Positions 50,937 through 59,619 of a stretch of 64,000 nt of DNA are shown here, one piece after another. The stretch is from Microtetraspora niveoalba (lineage in GTDB: Bacteria; Actinomycetota; Actinomycetes; Streptosporangiales; Streptosporangiaceae): assembly GCF_001570405.1 (NCBI RefSeq), contig NZ_BBYM01000018.1:167115-231114 (forward strand), in the 5' to 3' direction. Each line of letters begins with the position of its first letter. Positions within the stretch are counted from its first letter, which is position 1. A model generated the notes under the pieces. The model did no database searches and had not been told where the DNA came from. It saw only the letters and a program-made list of their open reading frames with translations. Position numbers and translations under genes: made by a program.

Positions 50937-51527
50937 ATGTCCTCCCCCGTCCGCCTCGCCGACCAGGCCGACATCGAGCCGGCCGTACGCACGCTCACCC
51001 GCGCCTTCGCCGACTACCCGTGGACGCGGCACACGGTCGCGGCCGACGACCATCTCGGCCGGGTGGCCAGGTTCCAGGAGCTGTTCGTCGCCCGTATCGG
51101 GCTGCCGCACGGCCGGGTCTGGGTCACGCCGGACTGTGAGGCGGTGTCCGTCTGGACCACCCCCGACGACACGGGCGTCGGCGAGGTGTTCGCGGAGCTC
51201 GCGCCGGCCTTCGCCGAGCTGAGCGGGGACCGGGCGCCGTTCTCCGAGTCGGCGGAGGCCGCCATGGCCCCGCACCGCCCGGCCGAGCCCGTGTGGTTCC
51301 TCGGCACCGTGGGCGTCGACCCCGGCCATCAGGGGCAGGGGCTGGGCCGGGCCGTGATCGAGCCCGGGCTCGACGCCGCCGACGAGGCCGGGGTCGCGGC
51401 GTTCCTGGAGACGTCCACCGAGGCGAACGTGCGCCTCTACCGGCGGCTGGGCTTCGAGGTAACCGCCGAGGTCGATCTGCCCGGGAACGGCCCGCGCACC
51501 TGGGCGATGATCCGCCGCCCGCGCTGA
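50937..51527 (+). CDS. GNAT family N-acetyltransferase
   Basis: 196 residues from ATG 50937. GNAT features: VRLADQADIEPAVRTLTRAF at the N-terminus and acetyl-CoA loop VDPGHQGQGLGRAVIE (Q/RxxGxG/A). Motif B is in AAFLETSTEANVRLYRRLGF, with a C-terminal strand. Acceptor not known. Divergent from the nucleotidyltransferase and convergent with the SnoaL-like gene. Confidence 0.93.
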   Translation: MSSPVRLADQADIEPAVRTLTRAFADYPWTRHTVAADDHLGRVARFQELFVARIGLPHGRVWVTPDCEAVSVWTTPDDTGVGEVFAELAPAFAELSGDRAPFSESAEAAMAPHRPAEPVWFLGTVGVDPGHQGQGLGRAVIEPGLDAADEAGVAAFLETSTEANVRLYRRLGFEVTAEVDLPGNGPRTWAMIRRPR

Positions 51528-51554
51528 AAGGCGCCGTGCGGCGTGCGCGGCGGC

Positions 51555-51920
51555 TCAGCGGTGGTCGTTCTCCTTCAGTTCGATCACCCAGGCCCGGCGC
51601 TGGGCGATCTTTCCGTCCCGCATGACGAACACCTCGGCCATGGACATGCGCATGACCTCGCCCGTGTCGCGCGTCGCGGAACCGGTGAGCTCCGCCATGA
51701 CCACGTCGTCCTGCTCGACCATGCGCACCACTTCGAGCCGGGGCGGTCCGACGAAGCCGGGCCCGTCGATGGCCTCGTCGTACGCCTGCTTGCCCTTGAG
51801 GTGGAACGCGCCGAAGACGGTCCACTCGATGTCGTCCGTGAGGCAGGACAGGATCTGCGCGTGGTCGTTCTTGCGGAAGCCGTCGAGGTAGGTCTCGACG
51901 GTCTGCTTGTTCCTCGACAC
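51555..51920 (-). CDS. SnoaL-like / NTF2-fold protein
   Basis: 121 residues from GTG 51920, with GAGGAG upstream. SnoaL-like opening KQTVETYLDGFRKNDHAQIL, DDIEWTVFGAFHLKGKQAYD, then MAELTGSATRDTGEVMRMSM and the C-terminal RDGKIAQRRAWVIEL. A cone-shaped ligand-binding fold used by cyclases, isomerases and stress proteins. Divergent from an HxlR gene and likely under its control. Confidence 0.87.
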   Translation of the reverse strand: MSRNKQTVETYLDGFRKNDHAQILSCLTDDIEWTVFGAFHLKGKQAYDEAIDGPGFVGPPRLEVVRMVEQDDVVMAELTGSATRDTGEVMRMSMAEVFVMRDGKIAQRRAWVIELKENDHR

Positions 51921-51992
51921 GGCTCTCGCTCCTCGGTCTCGCGACCGCTCGCACCGCGCGAGCGGCCGGGGCGTTCCGAGGAGTGATACTAA

Positions 51993-52004
51993 ACTGCAAG
52001 CAGT
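51993..52004. promoter_or_regulatory. Candidate HxlR operator ACTGCAAGCAGT
   Basis: A 12-bp inverted repeat (ACTGC-AA-GCAGT) in the AT-richer middle of the divergent SnoaL/HxlR promoter region, 16 bases from the HxlR start. Confidence 0.5.
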
Positions 52005-52019
52005 CTGTGTGGGGGTGAC

Positions 52020-52526
52020 ATGACCGACGGGCCGCGTTCCGGCTGTCCCATCAATGCCGCGATCGAGGTGCTGGGCGATCGCTGGACGCTGCTGGTGTTG
52101 CGGGACGTGATGTTCGGCGACCGCCGCCACTTCCGGCAGTTGCAGTCCCGGTCGGAGGAGGGGATCGCCTCCAACATCCTGGCCGACCGGCTGCGGACGC
52201 TGGTCGAGGCGGGGCTCCTCACCCGGGACGACGCGGGGCGCGGCCGGCGCGCCGCCTACAGCCTCACCGAGGCCGCCATCCAGCTCGTCCCGGTCATGGC
52301 GCACCTCGGCGCGTGGGGCCTCCGCCACCGCCCCACCACCCCGGAGCTGCGCGTACGCGCCGAACTCCTTGAGGCGGGCGGCCCCGAGCTGTGGCAGGAC
52401 TTCATGGCGGAGCTGCGTGAGCGGCACCTCGGCGTGCCGCGCCCCGAGACCGGCCGGCCCACGGCCACCGAACGGCTCGCCGCGGCGTACGCGGAGGCGG
52501 TCGCCGCCGCCCGGCACGACGCCTGA
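52020..52526 (+). CDS. HxlR-family transcriptional regulator
   Basis: 168 residues. SGCPINAAIEVLGDRWTLLV, LRDVMFGDRRHFRQLQSRSE and EGIASNILADRLRTLVEAGL form the HxlR winged helix. It carries the conserved early cysteine (SGCPI) and a C-terminal extension (~60 residues) that could dimerise or bind ligand. Divergent from the SnoaL-like gene. Confidence 0.93.
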   Translation: MTDGPRSGCPINAAIEVLGDRWTLLVLRDVMFGDRRHFRQLQSRSEEGIASNILADRLRTLVEAGLLTRDDAGRGRRAAYSLTEAAIQLVPVMAHLGAWGLRHRPTTPELRVRAELLEAGGPELWQDFMAELRERHLGVPRPETGRPTATERLAAAYAEAVAAARHDA

Positions 52527-52562
52527 AGCGGCCCCGCCGCGCGCGCCGGACGGGGTGACCTC

Positions 52563-52916
52563 CTACGACGAGGAGGGGCGCGGGACCGGGACGCGCCGCC
52601 GTCCGTTCGCCTCCAGGCGGTGGTCGAGGCCGACCGCGGACAGGAGCCGGTCGATCTGGGACGGCACGTTGACCAGCGTGAGGCTGCCGCCCCTCCGCTC
52701 GGCCCGCCGCTTCATGGGGAGGAGCACGCGCAGTCCCGCGCAGTCCATGAACGGCGCGTCGCTCATGTCGAGCTCGACGTGCGGCACCGGCGAACGGCGG
52801 ATGACGAGGTCGAGGCTGTCGCGGAGCGCTCCCGCGGTCGCCATGTCGATGTCGCCCCGCGGGCGGACGACCGTACGGCTTCCGTCAGGCTTCGCCGTGA
52901 TGCACAGCCGCGACAT
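52563..52916 (-). CDS. STAS-domain anti-anti-sigma-like protein lacking the phosphorylation serine
   Basis: 117 residues from ATG 52916 (GGGGAG upstream). STAS fold: VVRPRGDIDMATAGALRDSL, VPHVELDMSDAPFMDCAGLR, LLPMKRRAERRGGSLTLVNV and QIDRLLSAVGLD. In SpoIIAA/RsbV proteins the loop is DSSGL with phosphorylatable Ser; here it reads D58-C59-A60-G61-L62, so the phospho-acceptor position is Ala. It would mimic the unphosphorylated, partner-binding state or be uncoupled from a kinase. An AT-rich stretch (52925-53000) precedes it. A SpoIIE-type phosphatase lies 2 kb away. Confidence 0.9.
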   Translation of the reverse strand: MSRLCITAKPDGSRTVVRPRGDIDMATAGALRDSLDLVIRRSPVPHVELDMSDAPFMDCAGLRVLLPMKRRAERRGGSLTLVNVPSQIDRLLSAVGLDHRLEANGRRRVPVPRPSSS

Positions 52917-53059
52917 GCGCTCCCCTTCCGCAACTCGACGATTTCCCACCACAAGTCTCGTTTATACCAGCTTGATAACATTTAGCACATCTGTCCGCTT
53001 TATCACCAGAGCAACACCGTCACCGATTCGGCGGGCGGCGCGGGGTAGGGGACGTCGGC

Positions 53060-54484
53060 GTGACCACGATGGCTCTGGATCTGGTCGAGGAGACGCCCTA
53101 CCGGTGGCGGATCGAACGACAGGGCGCGATGCGCGTGCCCGGGGTCGTCTTCGCCACCCGGGCGCTGCTGCCCGACCCGTCGGCGGACCGGTCCCTGGCG
53201 CAGGTGGCCGCGGTGGCCACGCTGCCGGGCATCGTCGAGGCGGCGTACGCCATGCCCGACGTGCACTGGGGGTACGGGTTCCCGATCGGCGGGGTGGCGG
53301 CCACGGACGTCGCGCACGGCGGCGTGGTCTCCCCCGGCGGGGTGGGGTTCGACATCTCCTGCGGGGTGCGGCTGCTGCTGGCCGACCTGCACGTGGACCG
53401 GCTGCGCCCCCGCCTGGCCGCGCTGATGGACGCGCTGAGCGCCGCGGTCCCCCGGGGAATGGCCCAGGGCGCGGTGTGGCGGCTGCGCCGTCCCGCCGAG
53501 CTCGAGGAGCTGCTGGCGGGCGGGGCCCGGTACGCCGTGGAGCGGGGCCACGGCGAGCCGCGGGACCTGGACCGCTGCGAGGACCACGGGGCCGTCGCCG
53601 ACGCCGATCCGGACGCGGTCGGCGCCCGGGCTCGCGAGCGCGGGCTGGAGCAGGTCGGCAGCCTCGGCTCGGGAAACCACTTCCTGGAGGTGGAGGCGGT
53701 CGCCGAGGTCTACGACGAGCGGATCGCCGAAGCGTACGGCCTGTGGCCGGGCCGGGTCTGCGTCATGATCCACACCGGCTCGCGCGGACTCGGCCACCAG
53801 ATCTGCACGGACTTCGTGCGGAGGATGGAGGCGGCGATGACGCGCTACGGCATCACCGTGCCGGACCGGCAGCTCGCCTGCGCGCCCGTCGACTCCCCCG
53901 AGGGCCGCGCGTACCTCGCCGCGATGGCGGCCGCCGCGAACTACGGGCGGGCCAACCGGCAGCTTCTCGGGCAGGCGGCCCGGCGCGCCTTCGGCCACGC
54001 CCTCGGCGACGACGGCCTGACCCTGCTGTACGACGTGTCCCACAACCTGGCCAAGCTGGAGACCCACCGGGGCCGCCGCCTGTGCGTGCACCGCAAGGGC
54101 GCGACCCTGGCGCTGCCGCCCGGCCACGAGGACCTGCCCGCCGACCTGCGGGCGGTCGGCCAGCCGGTGCTGGTGCCGGGCTCGATGGGCGCCGGCTCCC
54201 ATGTCCTGGCCGGCGTGCCCGACGGACCCGCGTTCGCCTCGGCCTGCCACGGGGCGGGCCGCCGGCTGAGCCGCCACCAGGCGGTCAGGACCACCACGGC
54301 GGCCCGGTTGCGGGCCGAGCTGCGGGCGTCGGGGGTGGCGGTGCGCGGCGCGTCGTCGCGCGGCCTGACCGAGGAGACCCCCGAGGCGTACAAGGACGTG
54401 GACGCGGTGGTCGAGGCGTGCGATCGGGCCGGTCTCGCCCGCAAGGTGGCCAAGCTGCGGCCGGTCGGCGTGGTCAAGGGCTGA
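53060..54484 (+). CDS. rtcB: RtcB-family RNA-splicing ligase
   Basis: 474 residues from GTG 53060 (ATG 53069 possible). RtcB joins 2',3'-cyclic phosphate or 3'-phosphate RNA ends to 5'-OH ends using GTP and Mn2+. Motifs: [28 protein letters not shown] (metal-binding Asp and Cys near 98 and 101), [15 protein letters not shown] (GMP pocket), [22 protein letters not shown] and [10 protein letters not shown]. The guanylated His is in [14 protein letters not shown]. All key residues appear present. The companion archease gene converges on it ~95 bases away, strongly supporting an RNA-repair role. Confidence 0.95.
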   Translation: MTTMALDLVEETPYRWRIERQGAMRVPGVVFATRALLPDPSADRSLAQVAAVATLPGIVEAAYAMPDVHWGYGFPIGGVAATDVAHGGVVSPGGVGFDISCGVRLLLADLHVDRLRPRLAALMDALSAAVPRGMAQGAVWRLRRPAELEELLAGGARYAVERGHGEPRDLDRCEDHGAVADADPDAVGARARERGLEQVGSLGSGNHFLEVEAVAEVYDERIAEAYGLWPGRVCVMIHTGSRGLGHQICTDFVRRMEAAMTRYGITVPDRQLACAPVDSPEGRAYLAAMAAAANYGRANRQLLGQAARRAFGHALGDDGLTLLYDVSHNLAKLETHRGRRLCVHRKGATLALPPGHEDLPADLRAVGQPVLVPGSMGAGSHVLAGVPDGPAFASACHGAGRRLSRHQAVRTTTAARLRAELRASGVAVRGASSRGLTEETPEAYKDVDAVVEACDRAGLARKVAKLRPVGVVKG

Positions 54485-54578
54485 CGCGCTCCCGGTCCCG
54501 ACCGACAGCCGGAGCGCCCGACGAACCGGCCTGTCCGGGGAGCCGAAGGCCAGGCCGTGCGACTCCCCGTACGGCGCG

Positions 54579-55004
54579 TCAGACGTCGACCACGATGTGG
54601 GCGTGCCACGTCCCGGCCTCGCGCCCGAAACGCAGCCCGTGCAGCGCGACCGCCTTGGGCAGCGCGCCGACCTGCTCGACCGACGCCGCCGGGACGGTCG
54701 CCAGCCTCGCCTCGACCTGCCCCTTGGTGGCGCCCGTCCGCTCGTCGACGGACACGTCCACCGCCACCCGGCCGGGCACCTCGACCTGGTAGACCACCTC
54801 GTCGAGCAGCGTGACGAGAAGTTCCTCGTCCGTCTCGTCGGCCATGGTGACCACGACGCTGTCGTCCGGCACCGCCTCGCCGACGTCGGCGAAGGTCTCC
54901 ACCAGCGCCCGTACCGCCTCGGCCAGGCACTCCTCCCGGCTGTCCGCCCACGCCTCCAGCGCGATGTCGGCCGTGTGGGGGACCGCCCTGTGACCCCTGC
55001 TCAC
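54579..55004 (-). CDS. Archease, RtcB activator
   Basis: 141 residues from GTG 55004 (GGAG eight bases upstream; another GTG at 55013). Archease signature: RAVPHTADIALEAWADSREE, CLAEAVRALVETFADVGE, ELLVTLLDEVVYQVEV and the C-terminal WHAHIVVDV. Archease accelerates RtcB guanylation and multiple turnover, using conserved acidic residues to place metal. Convergent with rtcB rather than in one operon, so the two may be separately regulated. Confidence 0.93.
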   Translation of the reverse strand: MSRGHRAVPHTADIALEAWADSREECLAEAVRALVETFADVGEAVPDDSVVVTMADETDEELLVTLLDEVVYQVEVPGRVAVDVSVDERTGATKGQVEARLATVPAASVEQVGALPKAVALHGLRFGREAGTWHAHIVVDV

Positions 55005-55074
55005 GCTGTCCACTCCATCAGCAATCCGCGGCGAGGGAAACCCCGGGCCCCCTCCGACGACGTGGACGCGAGAC

Positions 55075-56070
55075 TCACCCCTCGTGGGTGGGGGCGCGCT
55101 GGATGGCGACCATGGCCGCGTCGTCGGCCAGGTGCCCGCCGACGTGGGCGAGCAGGCCGGCGCGCAGGTGGCGGACGAGTAAGGTGTCCACGAGGTACTC
55201 CACGGCGGTCAGCTCGCCCAGGCCCAGCGGCGGGGCCGGCCTCCGGGCGTGCAGCGGGGTGACCTCCCCGCGCCGCAGCAGCAGCGGGGGCGGATGCCCG
55301 CAGGTGACCATCCGCATCCGCGGCACGGCGTCGGGGATGTCGACGATCGCGGCGGTGATGAAGCACTCCCCCACTTTCTCCGATTCCGTGGGCGCGGCCA
55401 GGTCCCAGCAGACGCTGCGGTCCAGATAGGCCATCAGGTCGGGCAGGGTGGCCTGACGAGAGGCGGCCTCCCGGAACGCGCCGAGCAGCAGGGCCGCGTC
55501 GCTGATCGCGGTCAGGCCTCTGCCCATCACGTCGCCGACGATCAGCCGGGTGCAGGACGTGTTGCGTACGGCCGCGTAGAGGTCGCCGCCGATCTGCGCC
55601 TCCGCCTCCGCCGCCAGGTACACCGACGCCACCCGCAGCGGGCCGAGCCGCCGCGGCAGCGGCCTGAGCAGCACCCGCTGCGCCGCCTCCGACACCGTGC
55701 GCACCTGGGCCAGCTCACGAGAGTGCCGCTCCCGCAGACATCGGAACACCGTCACGATGACCGAGACCACCACGAGCGAGATGAGCTGCGACTGGTAGTA
55801 CATCGAGCCCAGGAAGGCCTCCCCCTGGCTCAGGCCGATGGCGAGCAGGCACGCCACCGCGACGGCCCCGATCAGCCCGGTGACCAGGGTGCCCGCGAAC
55901 GAGGCGGTGATCGCGGGCGCCACGATCAGCAGCGGGCCGAGCGGCACGCCGTTCGGGGTGATCACGTCGACCACCGCGATGGCCCCGATCAGGGCGAGCG
56001 GGAACGCCGGCAGCGCGTCACTGGCGCGCCAGGGGCGACGCCGGAGCGCGAACGACGGCCGCAGGCGCAT
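55075..56070 (-). CDS. Membrane SpoIIE/RsbU-type PP2C phosphatase with an internal deletion
   Basis: 331 residues. N-terminal ~115 residues contain 3-4 membrane helices (FPLALIGAIAVVDVI, AITASFAGTLVTGLIGAVAV, LISLVVVSVIVTVF). The phosphatase domain has EAEAQIGGDLYAAV, LIVGDVMGRGLTAISDAALL and MVTCGHPPPLLLRRGEV. After GLGELTAVEYLVDT the chain jumps to LLVRHLRAGLLAHVGGHLAD then DAAMVAI. The ~45-50 residue segment with the LLxYTDGVxEAR metal motif is missing, though the final DD is kept. The junction carries the only noted TTA codon (55180-55182), rare in such genomes and in Streptomyces dependent on bldA tRNA. Activity is doubtful. Confidence 0.88.
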   Translation of the reverse strand: MRLRPSFALRRRPWRASDALPAFPLALIGAIAVVDVITPNGVPLGPLLIVAPAITASFAGTLVTGLIGAVAVACLLAIGLSQGEAFLGSMYYQSQLISLVVVSVIVTVFRCLRERHSRELAQVRTVSEAAQRVLLRPLPRRLGPLRVASVYLAAEAEAQIGGDLYAAVRNTSCTRLIVGDVMGRGLTAISDAALLLGAFREAASRQATLPDLMAYLDRSVCWDLAAPTESEKVGECFITAAIVDIPDAVPRMRMVTCGHPPPLLLRRGEVTPLHARRPAPPLGLGELTAVEYLVDTLLVRHLRAGLLAHVGGHLADDAAMVAIQRAPTHEG

Positions 56071-56143
56071 ATCTCCTGCCTACACCCACCGCCACGGCGC
56101 CTTCCCGGCAGGTGGCCGATCGCCGGGGAGGCGCCCGCCGGTG

Positions 56144-56536
56144 TCACCGCGAGCGGGCGCGCCGCGCCGGCAGGCGGCGCAGGAGCCGGCCGATCCGCCG
56201 CCGGAGGTACGCCCACATGACCGCTCCGGGGGGCCGCTCCGGGTGCTCGGCGGGCACGGACGGCATGGGGAGGCGCCGCCCGCCGATCTCAAGCACGCAC
56301 CCGGGCTCCTCCCCGGTGTCGCCGGGACCGCCGAGGATGACGCGGAACGGCTGAGGCGGCTCGCCGGGCAGCTCCGCGGCGAACTCCCGCGCCGCTCCGT
56401 ACCGCCGGGTGTGCGGGCGCTGGTAGCCGACCACCTTGCCGTCGACCAGCAGCTCTATCTCTCCCCGCACCTGGCCGGTGCGCACCGTGACGGAGTGCTC
56501 TCCCATGTCGAGGTGGAAGTGATGACTGCGGGGCAT
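56144..56536 (-). CDS. Hypothetical basic-tailed protein, ~130 aa
   Basis: Start ATG 56536 has GGAGG upstream. The first ~95 residues predict beta-strands (HHFHLDMGEHSVTVRTGQVR, GEIELLVDGKVVGYQ, FRVILGGPGD, CVLEIGGRRLPMP). The tail is Arg-rich (LRRRIGRLLRRLPARRARSR) and may bind nucleic acid or membrane. I recognise no family. Divergent from the SARP-type regulator with ~160 bases between, and possibly controlled by it. Confidence 0.72.
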   Translation of the reverse strand: MPRSHHFHLDMGEHSVTVRTGQVRGEIELLVDGKVVGYQRPHTRRYGAAREFAAELPGEPPQPFRVILGGPGDTGEEPGCVLEIGGRRLPMPSVPAEHPERPPGAVMWAYLRRRIGRLLRRLPARRARSR

Positions 56537-56698
56537 CGGCGCACCTCCCCCCGCGCGTCGGGCCCGTACGTCGAGGGTATGCCCCGCCGACCGGCCCGCG
56601 GTCGCCCGGATCGGCCCCGTGCTCGGCGCCTTTACGGTGTAGATCATAGTGAGCGGATACCGCGCGGTGATGATCGGGGCCGGTGGATAATCACCGGC

Positions 56699-59584
56699 AT
56701 GCGGTTCGGGATCCTGGGAGAGACGCGGGCCTGGCACGCGGACGGGGCCGAGGTCGCGCTGGGCGGACCGTCCCGCCGCGCGCTGCTGGCGCTGCTGCTG
56801 GTCCGTCCGGGCGAGGTCGTGCCGGCCGGCCGGCTGGCCGAGGAGATCGACCCCGGCGGGGCACTGTCGGCGCACGCGGTGCAGTCCCAGGTGTCCCGGC
56901 TGCGCGCCGCCCTGGGCGCGGCGGCCCCGATCGAGAGGGCCGGGACGGGCTACCGGATCATGGTCGATCACGACGACGTGGACGCCGGCCGGTTCGAGCG
57001 GCTGGCCCGGGAAGGCCGGGCCGCGCTGGGTGACGGCGACGCCCCGCGGGCGGTCGCGCTGCTGCGCGAGGCGCTGGGGCTGTGGCGGGGATCGGCGCTG
57101 GCCGGCCTCGCCGAGAGCGAGATCGCCCGGCCCGCCGCCGTACGGCTGGAGGAGCGCCGGCTGACGGCGCTCGAGGACCGGATCGAGGCCGAGCTGCGGC
57201 TCGGCGAGCATCGTGCGGCCGTGGCCGAGCTGCGCGAGCTGGTCGGCCGTCATCCCCTGCGGGAACGGACGGCTGGACTGCTGATGCGGGCGCTGTCCGC
57301 CGAGGGCGGGCAGGCGGAGGCGCTGGTCGTGTTCGAGGAGACCAGGCGGCGCCTGGCCGAGGAACTGGGCGCCGATCCGTCGGCCGACCTGGTCGCGCTC
57401 CACCGGGAGCTGCTGAGCGCCGACTCCTCGCCGTCGCCCGCCGCGCCGCCCGCCCCGCTGACGACCTTCGTCGGCCGCGCCGAGGACATGGCCGAGGTCG
57501 CCGAGCTGCTGCGGGTGGCCCGGCTGGTCACACTGGTCGGCCCCGGCGGCGTCGGCAAGACCCGGCTGTCGGTCGAGGTGGCCCGGGGCGAGGCCGGCGA
57601 CGTGTGCTTCGTGGAGCTGGCGGCGTCGGGTGACGGCGACGGCCTGGCGCGGACGCTGCTGGGCGCACTCGGCCTGCGTGAGAACGGGCTCCACATCGGG
57701 GGCGGGTCGCCGGGCCCGGTCGACCGCCTCATCACGGCGCTGGCCGACCGGGGGATCCTGCTCGTGCTGGACAACTGCGAGCACCTCGTCGAGGAGGTCG
57801 CCGCGCTGGCCGCGCGGCTGCTGGCGGCCTGCCCGCGGCTGCGGATCCTGGCCACCAGCCGTGAGCCGCTCGGCATCATCGGCGAGGCGCTCTGGCAGGT
57901 GCGGCCCCTCGGCGACGACGCGGCCGCGCGGCTCTTCACCGAACGAGCCGATGCCGTGCGGCGAGGGTACGCCCCCGACCCCCGGCTCGTACGCCGGATC
58001 TGCACGGCCCTGGACAACCTGCCGCTGGCCGTCGAGCTCGCCGCGGCGCGGCTGCGCACGCTGGACATCGACGACCTCGCCGGGCGGCTGGACGACCGGC
58101 TGGAGGTCGCCGCCCGCGGCACCCGTACGCCCGAGGAACGGCATCGCACGCTGCGCGCGGTGGTCGCGTGGAGCTGGGACCTGTTGTCGGAGCCCGAGCG
58201 GCGGGCCGCGCGGCGGTTCACGGTCTTCGCCGGGGGCGCGACCGCGGACTCCGTCGCGCGGGTGTGCGGCGCCGACGGACGGACACTGGAGTCGCTGGTC
58301 GACAAGTCGCTGCTGGAGGTCGCGGGCGGCCGGTACCGGATGCTGGAGACCATCCGCGCGTACGGCGCCGAACGGCTGGACGCGGCGGGTGAGCGCGAGC
58401 CGGTGCGGCGCGCCCACGCCCGGCACGTCCTGGAGCTGGTGCGGGCCGCGGACCCCCATCTGCGGCGGGCGGAGCAGTTGGAGTGGCTGGAAGGTCTCGC
58501 GGCCGAGCACGGCAACCTCCAGGCGGCCGTGCGCTGGGCGGTCGACGCGCCCGAGGTGGAGACGGCCCTGGAGCTGCTCGCCTCGTCCCTGACGTACCTG
58601 TGGATCCGGGGCGTGGCCGGCTCGGCCGCGCCGCGGGCGATCGCGTTGCTGGAGGCGATGGGCGACGTGCCGCCGCCGGGCCTCGGCGAGGAGTACGCGG
58701 CGTGCGTCCTGCTGGCGGCCTGCGCGGCCGCCGGACGGCCGGTGTGGCGGCGGCACCGCGCGGCGGCGGAGAAGGCGCTGGCCGACGCCTGGCCGGGCAC
58801 CCGGGCGGGCCGCCACCCGGTCGTGTTGCTGCTGTGGGTGCTGCGCGCCGCGGGTGAGGGCGACCCGCATGACGCGTTCGCGCTCGTCTCGTCCCAGCTC
58901 GGCTGCCCGGAGCCGTGGCTGCGGGCGGTCGCCCGGTACGTGTCGGGGTTCGGACCGCTCGGGGAGGGGGACACCGCGCGGGCCGAGCGCGACTTCGGCA
59001 CGGCCCTCCGGGATTTCCGCGCCCTCGGCGAGCGGTGGGGCACCGCGCTGGCCCTGGACACGCTCGCCGGCCTGGCGGGCGCGCGCGGCGACCGGGCGAC
59101 GGCGATCGCGCTGACCGACGAGGCGCTGACGCTCACCGAGCGGCTCGGCGCGCTGGAGGAGAGCGCCGACCTGCTGGTCAACCGGGGCGACCTGCTGGCC
59201 GCCGAGGACCCGGCGGCGGCCCGCGACGCCTACGAGAAGGCCGCCGGCCTCGCCCGCCGCGCCAGCGGCTCCACCTATCTGGCCGCGGCCCTGCGCGGTC
59301 TCGGCGACATCGCCCTGTCGCGGGCGGACCTGGCCGAGGCCGAGCGGCTGTACGGCGAGGCGCTGGAACGCCTCGACCCGCACTGGGTCAGGTCCGTCGG
59401 CCACCGGGTGCGCACGCTGGCCGGGCTCGGCCGTGTCGCCGAGGCGCGCGCCGACCACGCCGCGGCCCGGGAGCGGTACCGGCAGGCCGCGGAGGCGGCG
59501 GCCGCGCTGGGCCTGTCCACCCCCGACGACCTGCGCCTGCTCGGCCTGCCCGACATCCTCGTGGAGGCGGTGAGCGGGCGGTGA
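56699..59584 (+). CDS. SARP/AfsR-like regulator: winged helix, BTAD, NB-ARC, TPR
   Basis: 961 residues. N-terminal OmpR-type winged helix (MRFGILGETRAWHADGAEVA, SAHAVQSQVSRLRAALG). BTAD (~95-245; DAGRFERLAREGRAALGDGD, PLRERTAGLLMRALSAEGGQ). STAND/NB-ARC ATPase with P-loop GPGGVGKT (281-288), LLVLDNCEHLVEEV and ATSREPLG. C-terminal TPR-like helices from ~600. AfsR/SARP regulators activate secondary metabolism. The next gene, 35 bases downstream in the same direction, is an FAD monooxygenase, so the two probably form an operon. Confidence 0.93.
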   Translation: MRFGILGETRAWHADGAEVALGGPSRRALLALLLVRPGEVVPAGRLAEEIDPGGALSAHAVQSQVSRLRAALGAAAPIERAGTGYRIMVDHDDVDAGRFERLAREGRAALGDGDAPRAVALLREALGLWRGSALAGLAESEIARPAAVRLEERRLTALEDRIEAELRLGEHRAAVAELRELVGRHPLRERTAGLLMRALSAEGGQAEALVVFEETRRRLAEELGADPSADLVALHRELLSADSSPSPAAPPAPLTTFVGRAEDMAEVAELLRVARLVTLVGPGGVGKTRLSVEVARGEAGDVCFVELAASGDGDGLARTLLGALGLRENGLHIGGGSPGPVDRLITALADRGILLVLDNCEHLVEEVAALAARLLAACPRLRILATSREPLGIIGEALWQVRPLGDDAAARLFTERADAVRRGYAPDPRLVRRICTALDNLPLAVELAAARLRTLDIDDLAGRLDDRLEVAARGTRTPEERHRTLRAVVAWSWDLLSEPERRAARRFTVFAGGATADSVARVCGADGRTLESLVDKSLLEVAGGRYRMLETIRAYGAERLDAAGEREPVRRAHARHVLELVRAADPHLRRAEQLEWLEGLAAEHGNLQAAVRWAVDAPEVETALELLASSLTYLWIRGVAGSAAPRAIALLEAMGDVPPPGLGEEYAACVLLAACAAAGRPVWRRHRAAAEKALADAWPGTRAGRHPVVLLLWVLRAAGEGDPHDAFALVSSQLGCPEPWLRAVARYVSGFGPLGEGDTARAERDFGTALRDFRALGERWGTALALDTLAGLAGARGDRATAIALTDEALTLTERLGALEESADLLVNRGDLLAAEDPAAARDAYEKAAGLARRASGSTYLAAALRGLGDIALSRADLAEAERLYGEALERLDPHWVRSVGHRVRTLAGLGRVAEARADHAAARERYRQAAEAAAALGLSTPDDLRLLGLPDILVEAVSGR

Positions 59585-59619
59585 GCCCGCGGTGAGCCCT
59601 CCCGGACACGCTCTGCGCC

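Noticed and set aside
56144..59458. 1104-codon minus-strand frame covering the SARP regulator
   Set aside because: Only its last 130 codons (56144-56536, with a good ribosome-binding site) look like a protein. The rest is antisense to the NB-ARC regulator.
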